A stretch of DNA of 64,000 nucleotides from Parietichytrium sp. I65-24A (Eukaryota > Sar > Bigyra > Thraustochytrida > Thraustochytriidae): contig BLSF01000051.1 in NCBI GenBank assembly GCA_012862575.1, positions 1 to 64,000 on the forward strand, given 5' to 3'. The translations under genes were made by a program, and so were the position numbers. The first letter of the stretch is position 1. The number at the start of each line of letters is the position of its first letter. This document shows, in pieces, positions 42,301 to 51,586 of this stretch. The notes under the pieces were generated by a model, which made no database searches, was not told the origin of the DNA, and saw nothing but the letters and a program-made list of their open reading frames with translations.

Positions 42301-44208
42301 GACGACGAGACTGGTGGAGAGGTGCAGCTCGAAGAAGGCGAACAACTTCCGCCTCTCCCCGATTTGGCCACACACTCTGAGCTGGCGGTTCTCCCTTCGC
42401 TGATCAAAACCTTGGTGGACCGCCGAAGGGCAGTAAAAAATGAACTCAAGACCGAGAAAGACGCTTCTAAGCGCGCTCAGCTTGACGTGAGACAGAAGGC
42501 TCTAAAGCTCACGGCAAACTCCATGTATGGCTGCCTCGGATTCAATGGCTTCCGGTTCTTTGCAAGGCCAGTTGCTGCTCTTGTGACGGCTCAGGGACGT
42601 TCAATCCTGCAAAACACTGTTGATATCACCCAGGACAAGCTCGGTTTCGAAGTTGTTTACGGAGACACAGACTCTATCATGGTGAACACCAATTCCGCGG
42701 ACCTGACCATTGTGAAGCAGATAGCTGGGCGAATCAAGATGGAAATCAACAAGCTCTACAAATTGCTGGAGATCGAGCAGGACGGAATCTTTAAGACTCT
42801 TCTTTTGCTGAAGAAGAAAAAGTATGCCGCACTAGCGGTCAAGGAGGTGGTCATGAAGGACGGACAGTCTGTTGTAGTAACTGAGAAGGAGACCAAGGGT
42901 CTAGACTTGGTCCGTCGTGATTGGTGCCCGCTGTCCAAGCGTGTCGGTCACTCTGTTCTCGATTACATTTTATCCGGGAGGTCCTATGACGAAATCGTGG
43001 ACGGCATCCACGAGTTTCTCGACGGCATCCAGGCAGAGATCAAGGAGAATAAGGTTCCGCTTGAGGAGTATATCATCACCAAAGGACTGAACAAGTCACC
43101 AAAAGATTATCCCGACGCAAAGAGCCAGCCGCACTTGAGTGTAGCACTCGCGATGGTCGAGCGCGGCAAGCCTGTAAACACTGGCGACCACATTCCATAC
43201 GTGATCTGCACCCTCACCCGCGAGGAATACAAGAAGAAATTGGAGGAGCAGCAAGCTGGAGATGGGGAGACGCCGAAAGAGGAGGACCTCACCGAGCTCA
43301 AGCCAAAAGAAATTCCTTCTCGCAGCAACACCTCCTACGCGGAGCGGGCCTTCCATCCAGAAGAGATCAAGAGTGCTAGTTCATTGCTCAAGGTCGATGT
43401 TGACTGGTATCTGAAGCAGCAAATTGTGCCTCCAACTCAGCGTCTCTGTGATCCAATTCAGGGCACTTCAGCTGCGGAAATCGCGTTGCACCTCGGCCTA
43501 GACCCGGCCAACTTCCAGCACTCGTACGGCAATGATCACAGAGACGAGGATCTCTTAAACATTGCGGATATTTCCGATGCAGAGAGGTTCAAGCAGTGCA
43601 CTCGTCTCGACATCAACTGCCTCAAATGTGGCCTTACATTTGACTTTGCCCCAGGCGCAATACTTTTGCCAGAGGATTTGGAGGCGTTGCTGTCACGTCA
43701 TCCAGAGGTGAAGAAGCAAATTACCGGAGGGCCGCGGCAGTGCGCAAATAGCTTTCTCTGTCCTGGATGCCACGAGGAGGTTGACTCAACTGTGCTGGAG
43801 AACAAATTGTACATTGCAGCACGCTCCGCAATCAAGCGCTACTATGAAGGTTGGCTGGTCGCCGATGACCCGTCGATCGAACTCCGCACGAGGCAGCAGT
43901 CCGTTCTTGGGCGTGCATTTGTAATGAACGGCAGGCGCTTGCAGCTCCAGCCGGAGTACGGCCCTGGGGAGCTCTACACCCAACTCAAGTACTATGAGAG
44001 TCTGATGGATCGCGATCGCGCCCTAAAGGAACTAGAGAAGCTGAATAAGCGCCGGTCCGAGCCGCTTGAGCTCCCAAGCAACGTTATGGCTGCCCAAAAG
44101 GACGCTCTACGCAGAGTACACGGTCGGTTCAAGGAAACGTTTGTAGATTCAAGCGCATACAATTGGGTGGAGCCCGATCTCTTCAAAATTGCCTTTCGCC
44201 TCAAGTGA
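39367..44208 (+). CDS. POLA1: DNA polymerase alpha catalytic subunit (POLA1)
   Basis: Family B polymerase that extends RNA primers at replication origins with primase. 1613 residues from the ATG at 39367; the frame continues upstream only through the heptamer repeat from a GTG. Seen: the polymerase-alpha N-terminal domain (residues 10-75, with SMYDYVSEEEYQKRV), acidic/Lys-rich linker, inactive exonuclease-like domain (DPDVLLGHNIRQFDLDVL), and polymerase motifs A (DFNSLYPSIIQEYN, about 933), B (KLTANSMYGCLGF, about 1047) and C (VYGDTDSIM, about 1097). The C-terminus has the first zinc site (CLKC near 1417 and CANSFLCPGC near 1460), but where the second (CysB) site belongs, between EGWLV and LQPEY, there are no cysteines. 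No intron in 4.8 kb. Confidence 0.97.
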   Translation: MSSRRKLSKKQSQMEALKSIREMRELGLRRSELEEEGSSDESMYDYVSEEEYQKRVKSMKESDFVVDDDGTGYVDDYGEESGGEDAGEESSKQKSRKGMSGAHDDAESAANQKLSSMFSKIASKSKRLSGKQDDGTISKKAEKEAEAALKDTSFDSMLRDLVTDNVGSSSKKRKSKRSDKKSRKGKNKKHKHSRHDSPVHSRSFMSNLKDLSGDEGGAHMADQNSDDEDDAPAWEPNEPLDDAMDHNAERADGDVESKEDVSKDDSDKEAPAVAAVEEKPSIADMKAKLLAAARSRPARAAPKQAVAEQPLTPARGAQESSVTFMSTPPASFEMDTDCGKDESGWTASFNSNGSDSEASSTAESANQVPARAGSENSCLALQTAQDGSSYLDFFYMDMYEDPINNKGTVFLFGKVWDEQIKQHVSCSVEVKNVSRVLYVLPRETMADDESKPVDFNDVLSEVKDEIVDKILPVGSDGSRAFKCKPTTLKYAFELPNVPREPTKYLELHYPMCVEKFRLDAEKSGNSFSKVFGANQSATEQVVISRELKGPMWVRLKNPVMPDHPVSWCKYHFLATSPRQVTPLHKVLLEEANANGNKALAIPPPPTVKLLSLSIKTIVNPDSHEHEVVAVSGLLRSNVDLVGSTVGSDKNNQVQAFTIVRGGKGNIMMPPGFKDLAKKAAPHVSVQNNERALLNFLLVQLQKLDPDVLLGHNIRQFDLDVLLSRMKANQVNMWSKLGRLRLSKMPSKKSDGSGYYSNTNLTPGRLLLDTYVTSKELLLGQRSYTLTELCRTQLDRSRMEVQPIQVPYFFQSKELLLKLVGVSEADAWLALQLSFKLEAMPLTHQLSTLAGNVWSRTLAGGRAERIEYLLLHEFYRRGYVLPDKEFKSAKGSNNKGSAVSAKSKSRSATRKPKYDGGLVLEPKRGLYDKYILLLDFNSLYPSIIQEYNICYTTVERKRGGNEIEDSQDSSQNQAHDGPEDDETGGEVQLEEGEQLPPLPDLATHSELAVLPSLIKTLVDRRRAVKNELKTEKDASKRAQLDVRQKALKLTANSMYGCLGFNGFRFFARPVAALVTAQGRSILQNTVDITQDKLGFEVVYGDTDSIMVNTNSADLTIVKQIAGRIKMEINKLYKLLEIEQDGIFKTLLLLKKKKYAALAVKEVVMKDGQSVVVTEKETKGLDLVRRDWCPLSKRVGHSVLDYILSGRSYDEIVDGIHEFLDGIQAEIKENKVPLEEYIITKGLNKSPKDYPDAKSQPHLSVALAMVERGKPVNTGDHIPYVICTLTREEYKKKLEEQQAGDGETPKEEDLTELKPKEIPSRSNTSYAERAFHPEEIKSASSLLKVDVDWYLKQQIVPPTQRLCDPIQGTSAAEIALHLGLDPANFQHSYGNDHRDEDLLNIADISDAERFKQCTRLDINCLKCGLTFDFAPGAILLPEDLEALLSRHPEVKKQITGGPRQCANSFLCPGCHEEVDSTVLENKLYIAARSAIKRYYEGWLVADDPSIELRTRQQSVLGRAFVMNGRRLQLQPEYGPGELYTQLKYYESLMDRDRALKELEKLNKRRSEPLELPSNVMAAQKDALRRVHGRFKETFVDSSAYNWVEPDLFKIAFRLK

Positions 44209-44934
44209 GAGAGCATACCATACCTGTACCGTTGTTTTCCTGCCGTCTCATGTCTCGAAATTCAAACCAGACTTTGATATTATTAGCATGCACTTTTTTA
44301 AATCTTGCCTTCCATCCATGTTGCAAAATAAAAAACAAACAAGCACCTTCGCTTGCAACAAAACAAACAATTTTCATGTTTCCATGTCGAAAACAAAAAT
44401 CGATATCTGTAATGTTATGGTTTAGATAAATTGATGGAGCAACATTGCCTTGATCCGAAAGAGCAAAATAGCGGCAACGTGAAAAGGGACGACGAAATGG
44501 TGACATTCCAAACTTCTCAGTCGAAAATAGGTTGGTGAGTCGACGTCGTTCCTCCCAGATTCGAAGGCATTTAATTACGTCTCTAGAGCTAGAACTGACT
44601 CTTCCACAAAAGAGAAAAAAGAATGATTTGTTGCAAACTCTTTCGCGCGGGTACATTTAAATGTAGTACGTAAACATGTATGCGTCTTTTGCATGCATAT
44701 GAACAGCAAATCTATGGTTTCACTCAAAGCCAGAAGCAGTGCTGCTTGTGTGGCAACGTTGCAAGTAGGTGGCAAAATGACATGATGTTACTCTGAAAGT
44801 TAATGCACAACTCCAACATACTTGAGCATCACCCTTCAAGAACCCGGCGCACGCGCGGCCAGCCCGCAGGTATATATACTAAATCACAACGTACGGCGAC
44901 GAGACGGCTTGCCCGGTCGCTCGATATTGTCTAA
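44209..44934. other. Convergent 3' region of POLA1 and the phosphatase gene
   Basis: AT-rich. AATAAA at 44327-44332 is a possible POLA1 polyadenylation signal. No gene seen. Confidence 0.5.
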
Positions 44935-46209
44935 CTAGAAATACAGCTTGACCGAGTTGTCCGCGTCAGTCCCGAGCTCCACCACAGAGTATCCGCCTCC
45001 GTACGCCCTGCTCATCCCCGTATCGGCTAAAATGAGCCTTCCTCCGCAGCGTATGGTGGGCTTTCCCGAGCGCTGCACGGTGTGACCGACGATCATCCGG
45101 TCTGCTTCCATGGCTGCCAGGGAAAGCTCTAGCTGCGCGCACACCATGGTCTCCTCAGGCTCGGCGAAGAGGCGCGTCCAAACCGGCCCTTGCCCGAGCA
45201 ACAGTTTGGACGTGTAGCTGAGGCGCTGCACATCACGCTCCGACGCGTCCCGGAGCGCGTCCGCCACTAGTTCGTTGATCTGAACGGGACTGAGCTTTTG
45301 CGCCAGCCAGGGCATCACGCCCGCGTGCGCGAACACCGTAGTGGCGTTCCTGCCATCGCTCAGCTCCTGCTGCACCTTGCCAATCAAAGGCAGGCCGCGC
45401 AGGTATCGTCCTAGCCAACCGTCCGCCGCCAGTGCCCTGCGTCGCGACTCCAAATGCCCTCCCACAACCTCGCCTTCTTCCTCCCATGCCGCGCGCACAA
45501 ACTCGCCTCCGTCCGCATCAAAAATGGCTCCCACATCCTCCGCGTCCCTGTAGAACTCGGCCTCCGCGTCCCACGCGTCGCTCGCGCACCCTGTCCCATC
45601 GTCCAAAGCAGCGGCATCAGGTGCATCAGGTTCCTCAAACGCATCAAATGCATCAAATGCAGCAGGATCATCGGCCAAAGCGGCCAAGGCAGCGCGGCGT
45701 AGTTCCTCGCGTGCGAATGCGGCGTTCTCCTGCGCGTCCGCGTACCTAAAGTCCCCAGCGAGGTTCATGACCTCGTGGTTTCCCAGCAGCTGCAGCACGC
45801 ACCCGCCAGCTGCTCGCGCCTGAGCGCGCAGTCTGCGCACCCATCTGAACACCGCCGTGCTCTCGGCGCCGCGGTCCAGCACGTCCCCGGTCTGCACCAG
45901 CACCGCATCTCCGCCGCTCCACGCCAGCTCAGCTGTGGGAAACAGGGGGTCCTCGCGCACGTCTTCCTCCTCATCCCGCTCCCGCGAGGGGTGCGCGGCG
46001 CGGACCAGCCCGGCGGCGAGGAGAGCATGGCGCAGGCGGGCGAGATCCCCATGTACGTCCGCGACGGCGACCACGCGGCTGGACGTGCGCGCCCACCAAC
46101 GGGAGCAGTCATTGTGCTGCGGCGACGGAGGCAAAGACGAAGGACCTGCGGACGACAGAACAAACGCCGCGTACGCGCACACCACCGCCAGACCGTTACA
46201 CGCGCGCAT
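44935..46209 (-). CDS. Shewanella-like PPP protein phosphatase with signal peptide
   Basis: 424 residues. An N-terminal hydrophobic stretch (residues 6-22, then Ser/Pro-rich) looks like a signal peptide or anchor. The metallophosphatase motifs are present in order: AVADVHGD (about 46), GDVLDRG (about 106), LLGNHEVMN (about 143), FAHAGVMP (about 292) and VGHTVQ (about 372). The spacing, with an Ala/Asp-rich insert after the GNHE motif, matches the Shewanella-like (SLP) group, bacterial-type PPP phosphatases found in plants, algae, oomycetes and apicomplexans. Members often sit in organelles or the secretory path. Substrates unknown. The very GC-rich, Ala-rich coding differs from neighbours and may reflect local composition. 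The stop is followed by a long convergent intergenic region with POLA1. Confidence 0.9.
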   Translation of the reverse strand: MRACNGLAVVCAYAAFVLSSAGPSSLPPSPQHNDCSRWWARTSSRVVAVADVHGDLARLRHALLAAGLVRAAHPSRERDEEEDVREDPLFPTAELAWSGGDAVLVQTGDVLDRGAESTAVFRWVRRLRAQARAAGGCVLQLLGNHEVMNLAGDFRYADAQENAAFAREELRRAALAALADDPAAFDAFDAFEEPDAPDAAALDDGTGCASDAWDAEAEFYRDAEDVGAIFDADGGEFVRAAWEEEGEVVGGHLESRRRALAADGWLGRYLRGLPLIGKVQQELSDGRNATTVFAHAGVMPWLAQKLSPVQINELVADALRDASERDVQRLSYTSKLLLGQGPVWTRLFAEPEETMVCAQLELSLAAMEADRMIVGHTVQRSGKPTIRCGGRLILADTGMSRAYGGGYSVVELGTDADNSVKLYF

Positions 46210-46981
46210 GCCGATCTCACAGTGTCACAATGTCACAATCTCACGATCTCACGATCTCGCGATTTGCGGATCTGCGGATCTGCGGATCTGCCCACGCGGA
46301 CACCTACCTCAGCGGTTCTTAGAATGTTCTCGATCGCGATCTCGCCCGCGGCTGTGGGGCGTTGTGAATCGCGAAATTTTGAGGGGTCTCGCGAGTGCTG
46401 GCGCTCAATCACTGAGTATCCGCTGACCACGTGGCTTGCGGGGTGGATGTGCGTCTCTTACGCGAATCTCTTGGAGAGTCACGGTTGTAGGATGGAGATG
46501 ACGCTGGGTCGTGTGGGCGTATGGCTGTTGTTTGGATTGATGTGCGTTCGAGAGACACAAACACACATTGCGAGTGATAGAGAAACAGAGAGAGAGAAAA
46601 AGAGACACAGAGAAAGAAGAGAGAGACAGAGAGACAGAGAACTGAAGAGTTCCGAAGTGTGAGGCTGCGAAGGAAGAGCGAAAATGGGCCAACTTTTTTA
46701 GTACTTTGAGATCGATGAAGTCAAAACTGACCTTGTTCGTGCTTTACGGCTAAATATTTTTCACGTATTCTTCTTTACTGAGATCGTCTTTCACGAAATG
46801 GCATTGACGATGAAGGAGCATCAGCAGTCGGTATTGCGTTGAAGAAGAGCACTGAGTTAACTTTACAGAGTCTCAAGAAGGAAACGAGATGTTCCTGTTT
46901 TTAGTTCCTTTGACTCATGAGTCTTCTGGCGATAGTCAATTAGTTTTTCTCTTGTCCAGACTGGCTCTCTTTTCCTTTGTG

Positions 46982-47012
<31 letters not shown>

Positions 47013-47835
47013 GTGTCGCAATCTGGCAGCAAGTCAGCTCTCAGAGCAGCTGGGGGCAACAAAATTTTTAAAGGTTCAGGACTTGGAAATTTGATAACTT
47101 GCGGAACGGAATTGCCACAGTAAAATACTTGGGTAGCACAGAAACCAAACAGAGACCAACAGAGACCACAGAGCTGTCTTGAGAGTCTTGAGAGGAAACT
47201 TGATTGAGCAATCTTGAGCTGAGCAATCTTGAGCTGAGCCTCTGAGGCTTTTAATTGTACCCACATGTGTACGTACGTACACTCTGTACTCACTGTCATT
47301 TACCGATACACATACACACATCAAATGTCGTACAACTTGAAACTTGAGAGCTGGACGACGGGATCTCCACACAAAACGACTCTTGACATTAAAACAGAAC
47401 ATCAGGATCGACAGGATCGAGGCTTAAATGTGACGTTTTCGCTTGGCGGGCCCCGGCGCGAGATTAATTCAAACGCATTGAGAAAAGCGAGATAAAAAAA
47501 AACGAGATAAAGCGAGGATCCACAAGATACGCCAGCTCAAGAAGCTCAAGATCCAAACATATCCAAACGCCCTCTACTACAGATATTCATACCGGTACAC
47601 ATATCCACAACAGCCTCAAGCCAGCTAAGGTAACACCTGTACTCGAGTACACTTTCCAGTGCAACGATAGAGAGCACGCAAACGAAGACGCGGAAACAAG
47701 AGGACCGAAAGCAGCAAACGTACAAACAAACAAACAGACAAACAAACAAACAAACAAACGAACGAACAAACAAGCAAACGAAGACGTGCGTGCTTGGTGG
47801 GCTCTTTGCATCTTTTGTGGGGGCTGAGGTAGGAG
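46210..47835. other. Divergent promoter region of the phosphatase and glycerol-3-phosphate dehydrogenase
   Basis: Tandem CTCACGAT/GGATCTGC-type units next to the phosphatase start (46213-46290), a purine tract of AGAGA units (46575-46640), (TTTC)n at 46982-47011, GAGCAATCTTGAGCT duplicated at 47205-47235, and (AAAC)n at 47722-47778 near the dehydrogenase leader. No gene recognised. Confidence 0.5.
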
Positions 47836-49560
47836 ATGGGGCACCTGGAAGCGGCGGTGGCGGCGGCGGCAGTGGTGGCGAGCTGCGCAGCTGCAGTGCT
47901 TGCGGTTCGGGCGCAGGAGGGAAGACGCACCCGCGAGAGAGAGTCCGCGCAGCTCGCCAAACAGCTTGCCACTCTCACTGGGCAGCTGGCGACGCTAGCC
48001 AAGTCCAACGACGCCGTGAACGGACATGGCATGAACGGTAACAGGCGAGGCAGGCTGGAGAAGGTGCCGGAGGCGAAAGATGAGTCCAATGATGTGCATG
48101 AGGAGAAAGAGAAAGAGAAAGGGCATGCGGATGCGGATGCGGATGCGGATCAGAGACCAAAGTACGTGCAGCAGGCAGCAGCCGTGCTGGAGCGCACCGG
48201 CGCGCCGCAGCCGTACAGGAAGAATGACGCCGTGGACGACCTGGCCGACGTGCTCTCCGTGTACAGGAAACAATACCAGACCTGGCGGCGCGGGGGGCAC
48301 GAAGGTGCGCGCAGCGCTCACGAGAGAATGCTCACGAGCAGGTACCGGAGCCTGACTTCCGGCGACCCGGACGATGCCATCTTTGCCGGCGACCAGGACC
48401 TTGAGAGGATGTCTGTGCACCTCTGGCAGCATCTCAACCGCGGGCCCTCCAGCGCAAACCAGAAGCCTGTCAAGATCGCGGTCGTTGGCGGCGGGGCTTT
48501 CGGAACTGCCATGGCAGCAGCTGCCGGCCGAAATGGCCACGATGTTGTAATATATGTGCGCCGCCGCGAAGCGGCTAGGGATATTAAGTTGTATCGTTGC
48601 AACAACGAGTACCTGCCTGGACTGGAGCTCCCGGCCACGGTCACAGCCAGCTGCGATCTGGCGGAAGCTCTTAAAGGTGTCGCTCTGATTATTCATGCGC
48701 TTCCTGCACAGAAATCGCCGGGCTGGATCGCAGAGAATCGCCACTTGATCCCGGAAGATGTGATTTACTGCAGCACTGCAAAAGGTTTGCACCTCGAATC
48801 GAAGAGTCTATTGTCCGTGGCGATGCTCAAAGCCTTCGGGCGTGATCAGCCCTTTGCGGTGCTCTCTGGGCCATCATTCGCCAAGGAAATTGTCTCGGAG
48901 CAGCCCACTTCAGTTGTCGTCGCCTCTAAGAAACTGGCCGACGCCGTTAAGGTACAGCGTATTATGTCGTCCACCACCTTTAGGGTTTATGCGTCTCAAG
49001 ACACAATCGGTGTGGAGTTAGGTGGTGCTCTCAAGAATCCTCTTGCGCTCGGCGCGGGTATGATCGAAGGGCTTGGCTTCGGCATAAACACCATGTCGGC
49101 TTACGTGACTCGCAGCTGTGCGGAGCTCACCTCGTTGTGCGTCGCCATGGGTGGCAGACCGGAAACTATTGCGGGTCTGTCCGGAATCGGTGATCTGATG
49201 CTCACGGCTTTCGGGTCTCTTTCTCGTAATCGATCTTGCGGTATTAGGCTTGTCAAAGGTGAAAAACTCGAAGACATTCTAAAGTCCACGACAGTTGAGG
49301 GTGTTCCCACGGCTAAGGTAGCCGTCATGTTTGCAGAAGAGTGCAACCTTCATCTGCCGATCTTTCAGACTGTCTCAAGCATTCTGTCAGGCAGGCTCAA
49401 GCCGGAGGACTTTGTCGTGACTGCAATGATGACTCGACCATTGACGATGGAGAACCACACAACGCCTCTCTCAGAGGTGGAGGCTGTGAAGAAGGTCGTA
49501 GCAAGCGAGCTTAAAAACGCTGCAGCAAGCCCGACGGCAAGCTCGACATCGAAAAATTGA
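47836..49560 (+). CDS. NAD-dependent glycerol-3-phosphate dehydrogenase with membrane-anchor extension
   Basis: 574 residues. Residues 211 to about 560 are a complete GpsA/GPD-type enzyme that interconverts dihydroxyacetone phosphate and sn-glycerol 3-phosphate for glycerolipid synthesis: VVGGGAFGTAMA (nucleotide fold), NNEYLPGLELP, STAKGLH, VLSGPSFAKEI, ELGGALKNPLALGAG, and the substrate loop GFGINTMSAYVTR. The first 210 residues are an extension: an Ala-rich hydrophobic segment (5-25), a charged stretch with a GHADADADAD run, and a helical block (QQAAAVLERTGAP, DLADVLSVYRKQYQ) that is not a standard domain. The hydrophobic start may anchor it to a membrane or target it to an organelle. No intron. 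Confidence 0.95.
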   Translation: MGHLEAAVAAAAVVASCAAAVLAVRAQEGRRTRERESAQLAKQLATLTGQLATLAKSNDAVNGHGMNGNRRGRLEKVPEAKDESNDVHEEKEKEKGHADADADADQRPKYVQQAAAVLERTGAPQPYRKNDAVDDLADVLSVYRKQYQTWRRGGHEGARSAHERMLTSRYRSLTSGDPDDAIFAGDQDLERMSVHLWQHLNRGPSSANQKPVKIAVVGGGAFGTAMAAAAGRNGHDVVIYVRRREAARDIKLYRCNNEYLPGLELPATVTASCDLAEALKGVALIIHALPAQKSPGWIAENRHLIPEDVIYCSTAKGLHLESKSLLSVAMLKAFGRDQPFAVLSGPSFAKEIVSEQPTSVVVASKKLADAVKVQRIMSSTTFRVYASQDTIGVELGGALKNPLALGAGMIEGLGFGINTMSAYVTRSCAELTSLCVAMGGRPETIAGLSGIGDLMLTAFGSLSRNRSCGIRLVKGEKLEDILKSTTVEGVPTAKVAVMFAEECNLHLPIFQTVSSILSGRLKPEDFVVTAMMTRPLTMENHTTPLSEVEAVKKVVASELKNAAASPTASSTSKN

Positions 49561-49783
49561 TCATTTGACGTCCGCTTCTCATGCAAACCTCATGACATCA
49601 AAAACTAAACAAGTACCTCTTTTAGAATTTACTGTCAGAAATGTTATACGACAAAAATGTCGTTCTGCAGTTTGCTTCACGTCGCCGGTGAGCCCACATG
49701 CTCTCGTTTTGCTGCCTCCAAAGGCGGCAAGAGAGGCAGCTGCTGGAGAAAAATTGTTTCACAATTCGCCTACTAGACTTCTC

Positions 49784-50835
49784 TTAGTTTTCAAATGTCG
49801 CCAAATATGCCTTCTCCGCGTCTGCAGCAGAGCGATCAGCAGCCAAGCTAGCCTTGGCGCATAGTATACGCGTACGAAACGAAGCGTTTTTCTCGTCGTC
49901 CGCATCCTGCTGCGCATAATGCCATTTCACCACAGATCTATAAGAGAGATCACCACCAAAGATGTCCAAGGCACTTCCAACAGTCAGGTCAACGCGGCCA
50001 CGGCCCAATATATTTACCAGTTCCAGGTCCTCCAGCGATCTCGCGCCACCAGCGTATCTGTATGAACATGACGTTAGCTTTTCCCCCGGAACAAATTCGC
50101 ATCGGGCTCCAAAGCAAAACTCACGTGACAGGAATAGGTGACCATTTGCCGAGCTTCTCGACCAGGTCCTCCATCACACCAACTCGCATTCCTTCGACGT
50201 CCACCCCGTGAACAAGGAACTCGTCACAGTAGCCGGAGAGGTCCTTGATGTTTGACTCAGTCACCTCAAAGTCTGTGTACTTTTGCCAGCGATCGGTCAC
50301 AACGAAATAGTTTTTTTCGTCAGACCCTGCTTTTTTACGGCAGCTCAAATCCAATACAAGCCGTTCTTTCCCGACGCAGTCGACCATCTCCTTGAGCCTC
50401 TCAAAATCAATTTTTCCATCTCGAAACACGTATGAAGTCACAATCACATGGCTCGCCTGTCCTCCGGAAGGAATCGTCAGAATGACACCCACACTCTCAA
50501 TAAAGGCATCGTCAAACAACAAATCCACTCACCCCCGCTTCCAAGTACTTTGCAGCATTCTGTGGTGTAATCCCTCCTCCGACTTGCAACCCATTCCGAA
50601 AGGCGCCGAGGGCTTCCAGGGCTGCTTCGTCGTTCCCTTTGCCGAGCATTATGACGTGGCCGCCACGCAGGCCGTCCGCCCCATACATTCGAGCAAAGTC
50701 GCTGGCCGCTTGCTCGGTACTAAAGTTCGTCTCCACGCCTTGCGCATCGTCGCGCAGGCTTGACCCGACTATCTGCTTTACGCAGCCTTCGTGAAGGTCG
50801 ATGCACGGTCGAAACTTCATCCTACCAGTTTCCAT
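49784..50835 (-). CDS. HIS6: HisA/HIS6 phosphoribosylformimino-AICAR ribotide isomerase, three exons
   Basis: Fourth step of histidine biosynthesis, an Amadori rearrangement in a TIM barrel. Joined from 50835-50533, 50456-50125 and 50057-49784 (minus strand) into 302 residues. Joins restore the family sequence: KYLEAG with [11 protein letters not shown], and SPIPVT with [11 protein letters not shown]. Eukaryotic-type features seen: [14 protein letters not shown] near the start (first catalytic Asp), [26 protein letters not shown] (second Asp), [12 protein letters not shown], and [14 protein letters not shown]. The start at 50835 gives METGRMKF; a second ATG at 50820 is equally plausible. The C-terminal extension after the barrel is Ala/Lys-rich. 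The gene is convergent with the dehydrogenase (223 bp between stops) and divergent from MATE copy 1. Confidence 0.95.
50058..50124 (-). other. HisA intron 2 (GT-AG)
   Basis: 67 nt, GTGAGTTTT to ATACAG on the minus strand, phase 2. Confidence 0.85.
50457..50532 (-). other. HisA intron 1 (GT-AG)
   Basis: 76 nt, GTGAGT to ACAG on the minus strand, phase 0. Without removal the frame ends eight codons on. Confidence 0.85.
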
Positions 50836-51586
50836 CCTGTCTGCTCTTCTCCTCCTCTCTTCTGCTCCGTTTCTTTCCTTCTTCCCTCTTCTGCTTTGCT
50901 TCTTCACTCTTTCGGACACCTTTGCGCACCTCTGTGTCTGCGTACGCGCACCTGTGGGGAACAATGCAATCGTGGAAAAGAGGAGCAAGTCGTAGCAGAA
51001 CACGTGACTGATTGTTAGTCCTTCCCATGTCTGTCGGTCGAGCACGATAACTCAGCTATTCTCTCTTCTGCGACTCTCACCTACTATCTCTACATGACAC
51101 AAACCATGATTGATACGTTATGATTCACAGAAGATGGACAACCACTACAATTATTACCATAAACGCTCTGAACTGTTCACTATCTCCTCTCGGATTCTGG
51201 AGGCGACTGTAACGTGGGATGATAGCGTGAAGAGTAAGAATCGTCAAGAAATTCACATGCGATGCTCGTCAGAAGCGATTCGTGATAGAGAGAAGAGCAA
51301 AGAGAGAGAGAGTTGAGTGGCGACTGGCAACGGGAAAGCGATGTGCGTGGGCCAAGTTATCGTACCCAACACAAGTCTGGGGTTGCGATACCGTGCTCGT
51401 CTTCCCGTGGGACAAACTGTGGGTACGGGGACGGAGGGGACGGAGGGGACGGAGGGGACGGAGGCAAAGAGAATAGGATAGCAGTTGGTGAGAGAGCGCA
51501 GGCGGATCGACAACTGGGGCAGGAGAGGCCAAGGAGGCGGATATTGAATAGGTGGAAGAAGGAGGAGAGAGGCGCAGGCAGGCGAG
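50836..51586. other. Divergent promoter region of HisA and MATE copy 1
   Basis: CT-rich tract (50845-50930) is the probable HisA leader. Four exact copies of the 9-mer GGGGACGGA lie at 51427-51462 in the MATE leader. No gene seen. Confidence 0.5.

Noticed and set aside
4606-44208. Other long antisense frames over coding genes (for example over the EF-hand and polymerase genes)
   Set aside because: Their coding-like appearance follows from codon bias of the true strand.
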